From: Microcoleus sp. EPA2
GTDB taxonomy: Bacteria; Cyanobacteriota; Cyanobacteriia; Cyanobacteriales; Microcoleaceae
NCBI GenBank assembly: GCA_020882975.1
Contig: JAHRFD010000016.1
Span: forward strand, 62,001-126,000
Direction: 5' to 3'
Length of the DNA stretch: 64,000 nt
Shown: positions 45,105 through 53,529 of the stretch, piece by piece
Numbering within the stretch: the first letter of the stretch is position 1
Layout of the letters: each line of letters begins with the position of its first letter
Position numbers and translations under genes: made by a program
Notes under the pieces: generated by a model
What the model was told of the DNA's origin: nothing
What the model saw: only the letters and a program-made list of their open reading frames with translations
Database searches by the model: none

Positions 45105-47249
45105 TCAAATCCCCAGGGCATTTTTAGCAGCTTGAATCAAGCTGTAAAAGAAAGGTTTAGACAGATCGATTTCCCTAGCATTTTCCCGGCTATTACCCAA
45201 CAAACCAGTCGTTTTTCCCGGCGAAACCGCTAACACCTGCCCGACGGAGTTGCGAATTCTCAACTCAGTCCGATCGCCCGATCGAGATAAACTACAAGCA
45301 TAAGTGCGATCGGCAAAATCAAACTCAGCCTTCCCCGAAACCAACGGCCGAAAATCAGCCTCACCAGTAGCCAGTCGAACTCCCAACAACTCTAACTGCA
45401 CCGATACCTTGCCATTAAAAGAATTTTCCCGCAAGCGGTAAGCAATATCAACCAACCCAGGCAAAGGAAAATATTCACCCCAACGCCAAGCAATCCCCTG
45501 TAAACTTGCTGATACTTTTCCAGTTTGACTGGCAGTTAGTTTCAGATGATTTCCTTTCCCAACAATTTTCTGTTCAGTTATACAAACATTCGGTGTCCAA
45601 AACACAGGAGCCTTATTTTCAATCCCGCAAGGTTCCAGAGCATCAATTTGTCGATAAAGCTCCAGATTAATCTCAGATAAATCCGCTTGCACATCAACAG
45701 AAACCAGTGGCTTGAGATGTTCTGGCTGCAAACATTGATTAGCAAAAACTGCAAGTTGACTGCGGAATTTAGCCAGATTCTCCGCAGGCATAGAAAAACC
45801 GCCCGCTGCTTTGTGTCCACCAAATTTAGTTAATAAATCCGCGCAAAAATTCAGCCCGTCAAATACATTAAACTCAGGAATTCCCCTCGCCGAACCCCGC
45901 ACAATTTGAGAGGGCGCATCCGTAGGGGCGGTGCCCCCGTGCCCGCCCTCAGCGGTGCCCCCGTGCCCGCCCTCAAAAGTACCAATAAACACCGGCACAC
46001 CATAACGCTCCACCAACCGAGAAGCCACAATCCCAATCACCCCGTGATGCCAACCAGGCCTTACCACAACCAAAACCCGTTCCTGCTGCAAATTCAGCGA
46101 ACTTTCCTCGCACCAAGCGATAGCTTCCTCTTCAATTTCCTGACACAACTCCTGGCGGCGCTGATTGATTTGTTCGCACTCCATCGCCCTTTTGAGAGCC
46201 AAATCGCGATCGTCCGTAGTCAACAACTCTATCACAATTTGAGGGTCTGCCAGCCTACCCACAGCATTAATCCTCGGTCCAAGTCTAAAACCAATATCTT
46301 CAGGTTTTAAGGAATTTTGAGTTGTAGGGGCGGTGCCCCCGTGCCCGCCCTTGAGTTTAAAATTAGGAATCAAAGGAGTTTCGGCACTTCCAGGCTGCAC
46401 CCCTGCCACCTGAATCAAAGCCTGAATCCCCGCCAATTGCGAGTGAGGCAACAGCCGCAAACCCCGCTTCACCCAGCGACGATTCACCCCAGTCAAAGGT
46501 GCTAAATCCGCAATAGTTCCCAAAGTAAATAACTCCAGCAGCGGATTCACCAACCCGCCAACTTTCTGCAAACTCTGAGCCAAACTAATTGCCAAAACAT
46601 AAGCCACACCAACCCCAGCTAAACCGCGATAAGGCGAAGATTCAGCAATTAATTTCGGATTCAGAATCGCATCCGCCGGCGGTAGTTGTGGTGGCAAATC
46701 GTGATGGTCTGTAATAATTACTTGTACGCCAAGTTCTCGCGCTCTTTTCACTGGCCCCAAAGCGGCAATGCCGTTATCTACAGTCAGAATTAGAGCCACA
46801 CCTTCGGAGTGAAATTCTTCTACAATGCGATCGTTAATCCCATAACCTTCCCGCATCCGACTCGGAATCGCATAATCCACCTTCGCCCCCAGAGCCCTCA
46901 GAGCTCGCAGCAACAAAGCCGTGCTCGTCATCCCATCAGCATCATAATCCCCACAAATCGCAATCTTGTTTCCTTTGGCAATTGCTTCTCGCAACAATTT
47001 CACACTCACCGCCAAATCAGGAAACTCATCCATTGGCTGTGGCAAAACCAGAGATTCCGGCTCTACAAATCCTTGCACTTCTGTCAGTGTATCGATGCCC
47101 CGATTAATCAGTACCTGGGCCAACAGTGGTGACAAGCCGATTTTTCTGGCAAACTGTTCCGCTTGCTGTGGTTGAGGCGCATAGATTTGCCACCGTTGGT
47201 TCGGCAACCGATGCAGATGCGAGGAATTAGAAGTGGGTAAATCTGCCAC
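45105..47249 (-). CDS. recJ: Single-stranded-DNA-specific exonuclease RecJ
   Basis: The 714-residue protein has the DHH phosphoesterase core: AICGDYDADGMTSTALL with the metal-binding Asp pair, VIITDHHDLPPQLP, and GLAGVGVAYVLA. A DHHA1-like segment follows (RPGWHHGVIGIVASRLVERY, FGGHKAAGGFS), then an OB-like domain. It degrades single-stranded DNA 5'-3' in recombination and repair. It is longer than the 577-residue E. coli protein. Part of the excess is made of Gly/His/Thr-rich inserts encoded by GC-rich repeats at 45922-45974 and 46324-46352, yet the reading frame stays open. The start at 47249 (MADLPTSNS) fits; the repeats lie away from the catalytic motifs. Confidence 0.95.
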   Translation of the reverse strand: MADLPTSNSSHLHRLPNQRWQIYAPQPQQAEQFARKIGLSPLLAQVLINRGIDTLTEVQGFVEPESLVLPQPMDEFPDLAVSVKLLREAIAKGNKIAICGDYDADGMTSTALLLRALRALGAKVDYAIPSRMREGYGINDRIVEEFHSEGVALILTVDNGIAALGPVKRARELGVQVIITDHHDLPPQLPPADAILNPKLIAESSPYRGLAGVGVAYVLAISLAQSLQKVGGLVNPLLELFTLGTIADLAPLTGVNRRWVKRGLRLLPHSQLAGIQALIQVAGVQPGSAETPLIPNFKLKGGHGGTAPTTQNSLKPEDIGFRLGPRINAVGRLADPQIVIELLTTDDRDLALKRAMECEQINQRRQELCQEIEEEAIAWCEESSLNLQQERVLVVVRPGWHHGVIGIVASRLVERYGVPVFIGTFEGGHGGTAEGGHGGTAPTDAPSQIVRGSARGIPEFNVFDGLNFCADLLTKFGGHKAAGGFSMPAENLAKFRSQLAVFANQCLQPEHLKPLVSVDVQADLSEINLELYRQIDALEPCGIENKAPVFWTPNVCITEQKIVGKGNHLKLTASQTGKVSASLQGIAWRWGEYFPLPGLVDIAYRLRENSFNGKVSVQLELLGVRLATGEADFRPLVSGKAEFDFADRTYACSLSRSGDRTELRIRNSVGQVLAVSPGKTTGLLGNSRENAREIDLSKPFFYSLIQAAKNALGI
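45922..45974. repeat. GC-rich repeat, one full and one partial unit, inside recJ
   Basis: The unit GTAGGGGCGGTGCCCCCGTG-CCCGCCCTC occurs once in full and then again from GCGGTGCCCC on. On the recJ strand it encodes EGGHGGTA-type peptides. The same unit recurs at 46324. Confidence 0.8.
46324..46352. repeat. GC-rich repeat unit inside recJ (third copy)
   Basis: GTAGGGGCGGTGCCCCCGTG-CCCGCCCTT is identical to the first unit at 45922 except for its last base. It encodes KGGHGGTAPT on the recJ strand, between two conserved RecJ segments. Confidence 0.8.
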
Positions 47250-47488
47250 GGAAAATTGCGTTTAAATATACATAGCTAATATTAGCTAATTTAAGTACCG
47301 AAATTAATCAATTTTAAATTTTAAATTAGAAAATTGTCCTAAAGATGAGTCTTTTGGTAAAATTCAAAGACTGTTTGCCTAGATGCTATATTCTCCCACT
47401 CCCCTGGGAGGCAAAAATGAGGTCTAGCAAGCATTTACACAGCCCGTACAGTGCTTGATTCTTGATTTGAGCTAAAGAGGATATTTAG

Positions 47489-48391
47489 ATGACTGCTGAA
47501 AAACGACCGTGGTTTAAAACTGCATTAAAGTTGCGGGGGTCTGTCATTCCCTCAATTTTACCCCGTGTTTTACTCTGCGGAATATTTGGGGTGTTTATTT
47601 CAATCCTACATTTTTTGAATTTGCCAGTATCCTTGCCAATGTTGTCTAGCATTGTACCGAGTATTGTCCTCGGATTGCTGTTAGTATTTAGAACAAATAC
47701 AGCTTACGAAAGATTTTGGGAAGGTCGCAAATTATGGGGTAATTTAGTTAACAATGTCCGCAATTTAGCACGTCAAATATGGGTATCAATAGACGAGAAA
47801 GACCAGCAAGATTTCCTAGACAAAAAAGCAGCTTTGCGCCTGTTAATTGCCTTTGCTGTGGCGCTGAAATTGCATCTACGACAAGAATCTGTCAATTCAG
47901 AATTGGAGCATCTAATGTCCCCATCGAAATATCAAAAGCTCAAGTCTATGAACAATCCTCCCATAGAAGTTGCCTTTTGGATTGGGGATTATTTGAATCG
48001 ACAGTACGATCGCAATTGCCTCGATGTCTACCAGTTAACTGCTCTGAATCAGCTACTTAACTCTATGATCGATACATTAGGAGCCTGCGAGCGAATTTTG
48101 AAAACCCCTATCCCTCTGGCCTACGCGATTCATTTGAAACAGTTATTGTTGCTTTATTGCTTGGCGCTGCCCTTTCAAATGGTCAAAGATTTAAGTTGGG
48201 GTACAGGTTTTGTGGTGGCTTTAATTAGTTTTACTTTGTTCGGAATTGAAGAAATTGGAATTGAAATCGAGAATCCTTTTGGTCACGATACTAATGATTT
48301 ACCCTTGGATAATATTTGTGCCACGATGCACCGCAATATGGAAGATTTAATTACTTTGTCTCCCAGCGTTCATAATCATGTAGAAAAGTAG
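47489..48391 (+). CDS. Bestrophin-family (UPF0187) membrane channel
   Basis: The 300-residue protein matches the bacterial bestrophin family. It has hydrophobic helices near the start (LLCGIFGVFISILHF, IVPSIVLGLLLVFR), the conserved NTAYERFWEGRKLWG segment, and a C-terminal part with FTLFGIEEIGIEIENPFG ahead of DLPLD. Family members form pentameric anion channels; in cyanobacteria and plastids related proteins carry chloride or bicarbonate across membranes, so a role in ion balance or inorganic carbon supply is possible (inference). The ATG at 47489 is preceded by GAGG. It is divergent from recJ with a 239-base gap and convergent with lnt, only 47 bases away. Confidence 0.9.
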   Translation: MTAEKRPWFKTALKLRGSVIPSILPRVLLCGIFGVFISILHFLNLPVSLPMLSSIVPSIVLGLLLVFRTNTAYERFWEGRKLWGNLVNNVRNLARQIWVSIDEKDQQDFLDKKAALRLLIAFAVALKLHLRQESVNSELEHLMSPSKYQKLKSMNNPPIEVAFWIGDYLNRQYDRNCLDVYQLTALNQLLNSMIDTLGACERILKTPIPLAYAIHLKQLLLLYCLALPFQMVKDLSWGTGFVVALISFTLFGIEEIGIEIENPFGHDTNDLPLDNICATMHRNMEDLITLSPSVHNHVEK

Positions 48392-48438
48392 TATAACGCT
48401 CTCGTTTGCGGTTGCATTTGTGTTGGGTTGGATAGGTT

Positions 48439-50211
48439 CTACTTAATTCTGATAACAAACCTCGCCAATCCAGCCAAAACTAACAATACAGGCATCAACC
48501 AATCGCCCCAGCGTACATACAAAGTCTGAGTTTGCCTCCGATAAATAGTAGCATCTTGGACTTCATAAGTATTAATTCCCGACATCCACACCGTCTCGCC
48601 ACGAGGATTTACAAAAGCAGAATAACCCGTATTCGTAGCAATAGCCGCCCATCTATCAGTTTCAATAGCCCGCATCACATCGAGGGCATGATGTTGCGCC
48701 AACATCGGCGGTTTGTAGTGGGCATTGTTGGATGCTGTCAGCATAAATTCGCCCCCCTTCGCCGCCTGATATCGGAAAATTTCCGCAAAGGCTGAATCGT
48801 AACAAATACCGACAATGGCGCGGCCAAAAGGCGTCTCAAACAGTTGCTGAGAATTTCCCGGTATTAAATGAGCATCTAAGGGAGAAAGCCGATTAATAAT
48901 CCCGCCTAAAATTTCATAAAAGGGGATATATTCGCCTAAAGGCACGAGTTTATTTTTATCGTAGCGGCTGAGGATTTCTCCGGTTTTGTCGATCGCCAAT
49001 AAGCTATTAGTCATACCATCCCCCTCCTGTCCAAAGCCTCCCACCAAAGCCAGAACACCGCGATCGAGAATTGCTTGATAAAAAGACAGAGTAGAACGCT
49101 GATACTCATTTGTCCAGAAAAAAGGTAAAGCCGTCTCAGGAGTTAGCACAACATCCACGCCTCTATCTGCTAACTGTTTGTATCCCGCCGTGTAACCTTC
49201 CAAGGCTCGACGCCAGCCCTGGGAGTCAAACTTAATCTCGTTCGGAATATTACCTTGAATAATGCCTATTTTTAATGCCGTTCCCGCCTCTTGAATTAAG
49301 GGGCGATTATATAAACTCCACCCTACAATATGCAAAGTTAAACACAAAATTCCAGGTAAAAAATAAGCAATCCAATTCTTCTCTCTTTTTTCTCCCCTTG
49401 GGGGGGGCAGGGGGGAGTTATTCTTGCTTCCCCCGAAGGCGGTTTCTTCTTCTTTCCCCCCTAGGGGGGGGTAGGGGGGGGTTCTTCTTCCTTCCATCCA
49501 AGCTTCAGCAATTAACCCATTTACTGCTACAATTGCCGCCGTTACGGCACTCGGTCCAGAGAGTTGACCGAGGTGCAAAATTGCTAAATTGTGGGGGCTT
49601 TGGGTATAGGATAGTGATGTCCACCACAGCGAACCTTGACTCCAAAAACTTTCTAAAGCACACCATAATGCCGTGCCAATTAAAACACGAATTAAGGATG
49701 AGAATTTGGAGTTACCCCCCCCAGCCCCCCCTTGTAAAGGGGGGGAGTGAAGAATAGAATTTTTTCCGGGTAGAGACAGAGAGTTGAAAGTTACAAATAG
49801 CCATGTCCAAACAGCAACTAAGGCGGCTCCCCAAAGAGTGATGAATGCCCAACAAAAAAGTGCGATCGCTAAACTAGGCCACCACGGAACCCCCAACCAA
49901 GTCATAGGATGAATTCCCATAATCCAAGACAAAGCTAAGCCGTGATAACCAATTCCCCAGAGTAAAGGAAGAAGGAAAAAGGAAGAGGGAATAAAAAGGA
50001 ATTTTGGTTTGTTTATTTCTGCTTTTGGCTGTTGGTAATCTACAACCAAAACCCAGAGGGGAACTAAGGCGAACCAAGCCAACAGCCAAGCATTTACTGG
50101 CGCGGTTGTCAATCCCATCACAATACCGCCCAAAAGTGCGATCGCCCATCCTAAATTCTTAGGAATCCGAACCGCGATATTTTCAAATATCTGTTTATTA
50201 AATATCGCCAC
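48439..50211 (-). CDS. lnt: Apolipoprotein N-acyltransferase
   Basis: The 590-residue protein has several N-terminal membrane helices and a C-terminal nitrilase-like domain with the three catalytic residues: Glu in LTPETALPFFW, Lys in NKLVPLGEYIPF, Cys in VGICYDSAFAE. It adds the third acyl chain to lipoproteins at the outer face of the inner membrane; lipoprotein candidates in this window are the proteins at 13378 and 62084. Two low-complexity inserts (HSPPLQGGAGGG and a longer Pro/Gly/Lys-rich one) coincide with C/G-rich repeats at 49713-49746 and 49393-49490 and lie in membrane-domain loops, not in the catalytic part. Confidence 0.94.
   Translation of the reverse strand: MAIFNKQIFENIAVRIPKNLGWAIALLGGIVMGLTTAPVNAWLLAWFALVPLWVLVVDYQQPKAEINKPKFLFIPSSFFLLPLLWGIGYHGLALSWIMGIHPMTWLGVPWWPSLAIALFCWAFITLWGAALVAVWTWLFVTFNSLSLPGKNSILHSPPLQGGAGGGNSKFSSLIRVLIGTALWCALESFWSQGSLWWTSLSYTQSPHNLAILHLGQLSGPSAVTAAIVAVNGLIAEAWMEGRRTPPYPPLGGKEEETAFGGSKNNSPLPPPRGEKREKNWIAYFLPGILCLTLHIVGWSLYNRPLIQEAGTALKIGIIQGNIPNEIKFDSQGWRRALEGYTAGYKQLADRGVDVVLTPETALPFFWTNEYQRSTLSFYQAILDRGVLALVGGFGQEGDGMTNSLLAIDKTGEILSRYDKNKLVPLGEYIPFYEILGGIINRLSPLDAHLIPGNSQQLFETPFGRAIVGICYDSAFAEIFRYQAAKGGEFMLTASNNAHYKPPMLAQHHALDVMRAIETDRWAAIATNTGYSAFVNPRGETVWMSGINTYEVQDATIYRRQTQTLYVRWGDWLMPVLLVLAGLARFVIRIK
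49393..49490. repeat. C/G-rich repeats inserted in frame in lnt (first block)
   Basis: Alternating C and G runs (CCCCTTGGGGGGGG, CAGGGGGGAG, CCCCCCTAGGGGGGGG, TAGGGGGGGG) encode a Pro/Gly/Lys-rich loop. The frame stays open on the lnt strand. Confidence 0.7.
49713..49746. repeat. C/G-rich repeat inserted in frame in lnt (second block)
   Basis: The palindromic CCCCCCCTTGTAAAGGGGGG encodes the HSPPLQGGAGGG peptide. The same CCCCTTG-AAGGGG theme forms the inner palindrome of the element at 50248. Confidence 0.7.
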
Positions 50212-50247
50212 TTTGCTTATTTCCCAAACTGATAGTTACAATCAATA

Positions 50248-50350
50248 TATAGCAATCCTAAATCATTTGTGAATTTCTTACTCCCTCCCCTTGCTAAGGG
50301 GAGGGTTGGGGTGGGGTAAAAAAATTACGACTCCTGCAAGGATTGCTATA
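50248..50350. mobile_element. 103-bp element with perfect 12-bp terminal inverted repeats
   Basis: TATAGCAATCCT at 50248-50259 is mirrored exactly by AGGATTGCTATA at 50339-50350. An inner palindrome CCCTCCCCTT-GCT-AAGGGGAGGG lies at 50283-50305. There is no open frame. It looks like a miniature inverted-repeat element moved by a transposase encoded elsewhere. Duplicated target bases could not be shown. Confidence 0.6.
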
Positions 50351-50379
50351 GAAGAAGTCATGAGTTAGTTTTAAGTCCT

Positions 50380-50435
50380 AATAACCAACAACTAATAACC
50401 AATAACAATTTACCAATAACCAATAACCAATAACC
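50380..50435. repeat. Heptanucleotide tandem repeats (AATAACC units)
   Basis: Eight consecutive 7-base units, five of them AATAACC and the others one to three bases different (AACAACT, AATAACA, ATTTACC), end one base before the stop codon of the CHAT gene. It is a typical cyanobacterial heptad array. Confidence 0.75.
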
Positions 50436-50436
50436 T

Positions 50437-53058
50437 TTACCAAGGACTGCCAATCATTGTGAAAGCCGCCCAATAATAGGGATGAGCCAGATTGCGATCG
50501 CCCATATTTGCCAATTCCGCAGGCAGCGACGTACCAGCCCTCGTTCCCTGAGCCAAGGATACAGCAGACAATCCCCGCAATACCCCCTGCTCAATACGGA
50601 CATCACCCCTCAGCATTGCAATCTGTGCTTGTCTGAGGGCTTCTGCTTTAATTGGAGCGGTTTTCAATTGCTGATAAAACTCACTCATCAAAGCCAAAGT
50701 ACCTTCATCTGAAACATACCACAAACTTGCCAAAGCTGACTTAACTCCCGCTTGAAATGCCAAACCCGCAAAACCCAATTCCGTTTGTTCATCTCCCAAG
50801 GCGGTGCGACAAGCAGAAAGCACCAATAACTCGACTGGCGGATTATTCCATCCTAACTGCCGCAGTTGATTTAATTGCAACTTCGAGTCCCAAAGTTGAA
50901 TAAAAGAATCGCTGGCTGCACCGGGTTGAAATTCCCCGTGAGTCGCTAAATGAATAATTTGATAAGGCTTTTGACTGCGTTGGGATTGCAAATTTGTTAG
51001 GGTAAATTGCTCGTTTAAAAAAGATTTACCAGGCCACAAATCTGCAATATTCGCTAATTCCACAGGGACTGCTGGCAGGGGAGATAGCTTAGTAAATTGG
51101 GCGGCTCCCATGGCCAAAACCGAGGCATTTTTCAGCGATTGATAGCGAGTATCCGTGAGGGAAATTGTGGGAATCTGACTGAGGGAATATTTTTCGACTA
51201 AGAACTTTTTCCCGTCGTAAAGAGCAGCCAAAGGAAGACTTCGCAAACCTGTATCCAGCGAAAACAGCAGCGTATTGATGCCTTGAGTTTGCAAATCAGC
51301 TTCTAAAGGTGCAATTAGCCAATCGTAAATTTTCCGAGCCGACTTTTTGTAGCTGGTGGTATTCCGCTTCTGAGGATTGGATATTTCTTGTCTGAATTCT
51401 TTGGCTAATGCTAGCATGGTTTGGCGATCGGCTTCAGGGACTGTTTTTCGCAGTGCCGAACCATCGGGCATGAATAGTAATAATTCTAAGCGATCGGCAA
51501 ATAAATTAATATAAATAATTGCCGATCGCTTTCCGGTTTGAGAGGCAATTTTCCCTAAACTTTCCCGCAGATTTTCGGCCCCCATCGATTGATGAGTCAG
51601 ACTATCGCCAAAATAAGCCACATATCGATCGGCACGATTTTGCTCGATAGACAATAAGTAATTGATGTTAGAAATAGCAGCAAGATTCCCCGGAGGATTT
51701 GCCCCCCTGATGGGAATTTCCATTTTGCCCCCTGGAATATTAGCCTTCGAGCCTGGAGGTGGCATAGTGGTATTGCCTGGTTTTGGTAGCGACGGATTAC
51801 CACCAATTCCGGGAGTTGAAAATAACTGTATATTATTAGGTGGTGGCGGTGGTGGACTGTTAAGATTAATCGGTCTATTAATATTATAGTCGCGGTTAAT
51901 ATTATTAAACAAACCAACTTGGGGAGGTGCTCCCGGTGGTGGCAAGTTGTCCACTTTCAGGATGGTACTAGCACCACCCAAATTTGGAGATAGGGAATTT
52001 CCAGAAACATTAATATTGGGATTGACCAAAATGCGATCGCCCCCCACAGGCATTATACTCACCTTACTATCATTGGCAACCCCATTGAAATTCCCAATAT
52101 TCGGCAATATTATAGGTATTTTAAGTGCCTCTAGGTTATTTTGTGGCAAACCAATTGCCGGAATGTTTCTGATATTAGCATCCGTCAACTCTACAGTGCC
52201 GTCGCTATTGACATTAACCCCTGTAGCATTAGTTTTTTGACCTCTACCTGTCAGCAATTCAGGCAGACTTACCACCGACTTTACGTTGTTATCATCTTTT
52301 CCCCGATTAGGATCGGGATTCAACCCATCTATACTTACTTCTAAACTCAGTAAATGTCCCGTTTGAGCGATCCGCACCACACTCTCATTCGGCACTGAAA
52401 CAATGTTAATTTTACCTCCTGGTGCCGACAATTCACCTATATTAATGACATTGCCACCGAGCAAAGTTAAACTTTCCCCCGGATTCACAGCCAAATTTCC
52501 ACGATTAACAATATTTGCAGGTTCGATTGCTGAAAAAATAAAATTGCTGGGAGTTCCTACCAAATTAGCATAATTATTAGAGCCGATCGCCCTAAACGCA
52601 TTTTCCCCAAAACCAATGCTGTTAGCTGTAGTAGCAGTAAAGGATGCAGGCACGTTGAGCTGAGCATTAGCACCAAAAACAATCCCCGCAGGATTCATCA
52701 AAAATAAATTGGAATTTCCCCCCGTTACTTGAATCAAACCATTAATGACTGAAGCATCTCCCCCCACTATTCGCGCTAAAATATTGTGAATAGCTGGATT
52801 AGATAAAAAATTAGCAGTTTGAGTTTCCCTTAATCCGAATTGCTGAAAACTGTGGAAAAGATTAGCCCCATCTCCAGACAATTTACCACCGCCGATATCG
52901 ATGCGATTTCCTTGGGTGTTGACGGTAGTACCCGTGCCGTCATTGGCGGGAGTAATAGATTGTCCAAAAGCGCTATTTTCCGCGGATAAAAAACAAATTG
53001 ATAAAATTAAAAACAGCTTTTTTACTTGAAATTTTGCGGTTTGGTGCAGTAAATTCAT
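50437..53058 (-). CDS. Secreted haemagglutinin-type (TPS) protein with CHAT protease domain
   Basis: 873 residues from the ATG at 53058, which shares a base with the stop of the upstream gene (TAATG). A signal peptide (LFLILSICFLSAENSAFG) is followed by a filamentous-haemagglutinin N-terminal domain: ITPANDGTGTTVNTQGN, SFQQFGL, NLFLMNPAGIVFG. Such TPS domains are normally exported through an outer-membrane TpsB partner; none is encoded here. The middle is Pro/Gly/Asn-rich (about 350-460). The C-terminal CHAT domain has a caspase-like dyad: His in HLATHGEF (~707) and Cys in VLSACRTALGD (~750). It probably acts outside the cell or at its surface as a protease, with substrate unknown. It is the last gene of a compact three-gene set. 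Confidence 0.88.
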   Translation of the reverse strand: MNLLHQTAKFQVKKLFLILSICFLSAENSAFGQSITPANDGTGTTVNTQGNRIDIGGGKLSGDGANLFHSFQQFGLRETQTANFLSNPAIHNILARIVGGDASVINGLIQVTGGNSNLFLMNPAGIVFGANAQLNVPASFTATTANSIGFGENAFRAIGSNNYANLVGTPSNFIFSAIEPANIVNRGNLAVNPGESLTLLGGNVINIGELSAPGGKINIVSVPNESVVRIAQTGHLLSLEVSIDGLNPDPNRGKDDNNVKSVVSLPELLTGRGQKTNATGVNVNSDGTVELTDANIRNIPAIGLPQNNLEALKIPIILPNIGNFNGVANDSKVSIMPVGGDRILVNPNINVSGNSLSPNLGGASTILKVDNLPPPGAPPQVGLFNNINRDYNINRPINLNSPPPPPPNNIQLFSTPGIGGNPSLPKPGNTTMPPPGSKANIPGGKMEIPIRGANPPGNLAAISNINYLLSIEQNRADRYVAYFGDSLTHQSMGAENLRESLGKIASQTGKRSAIIYINLFADRLELLLFMPDGSALRKTVPEADRQTMLALAKEFRQEISNPQKRNTTSYKKSARKIYDWLIAPLEADLQTQGINTLLFSLDTGLRSLPLAALYDGKKFLVEKYSLSQIPTISLTDTRYQSLKNASVLAMGAAQFTKLSPLPAVPVELANIADLWPGKSFLNEQFTLTNLQSQRSQKPYQIIHLATHGEFQPGAASDSFIQLWDSKLQLNQLRQLGWNNPPVELLVLSACRTALGDEQTELGFAGLAFQAGVKSALASLWYVSDEGTLALMSEFYQQLKTAPIKAEALRQAQIAMLRGDVRIEQGVLRGLSAVSLAQGTRAGTSLPAELANMGDRNLAHPYYWAAFTMIGSPW

Positions 53059-53525
53059 TATCCAGAACCTTCTACGACTAAACAAACATTTCCCGGCATC
53101 CACTCGCTGACTAATTTAGAGATAGTCTCAGCAAGCTCGAAGTCTTGTCGTGTCAACCCCCCTGCATCGTGAGTTGTCAGACTAATTGTAACCCGGTTAT
53201 AGCTAATTAAAATATCTGGATGGTGGGCGGCTTTTTCTGAGGGTGAAATCAGGCAATTCACAAAACTAACAGCGTGGACAAAATTTTTAAATTCGTGGGT
53301 ATATTTAATAGTTTGACCCTCTCTCTTCCAGTTGGGCAAAGCTTGCAAGCGCTGGGAAATTTCTGATTCAGTCAAGGGTTTTACCTTGCTATTTTCTGCG
53401 GTTTGTGCTAAGTATTGACCAATCATCGACTCGCCCACAACTGTGGCCATTGTTGGTGATATTTCGATTGCTGCTAGGGCGAAACTAATGCAGAAGACAG
53501 AAGTCCTCACTACCAACCTATTCAT
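53058..53525 (-). CDS. Pterin-4a-carbinolamine dehydratase with an export signal
   Basis: 155 residues from the ATG at 53525; an in-frame TTG at 53549 is less likely. The catalytic region is complete for the family: EKAAHHPDILISYNRVTISL, TTHDAGGLTRQDFELA. These enzymes dehydrate 4a-hydroxy-tetrahydropterin, and some act as transcription cofactors. Unusually, the enzyme is preceded by about 45 residues that look like a signal peptide (RTSVFCISFALAAIEISPTMA) and linker, so it may be exported to the periplasm (inference). It starts five bases after the Uma2 stop and its stop overlaps the CHAT start, so the three genes are coupled. No pterin-dependent hydroxylase is nearby. Confidence 0.87.
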   Translation of the reverse strand: MNRLVVRTSVFCISFALAAIEISPTMATVVGESMIGQYLAQTAENSKVKPLTESEISQRLQALPNWKREGQTIKYTHEFKNFVHAVSFVNCLISPSEKAAHHPDILISYNRVTISLTTHDAGGLTRQDFELAETISKLVSEWMPGNVCLVVEGSG

Positions 53526-53529
53526 ATTT

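Noticed and set aside
45906-46310. 134-codon plus-strand frame opposite recJ
   Set aside because: It is antisense to conserved RecJ motifs and is driven by the GC-rich repeat and the HIP1 bias.
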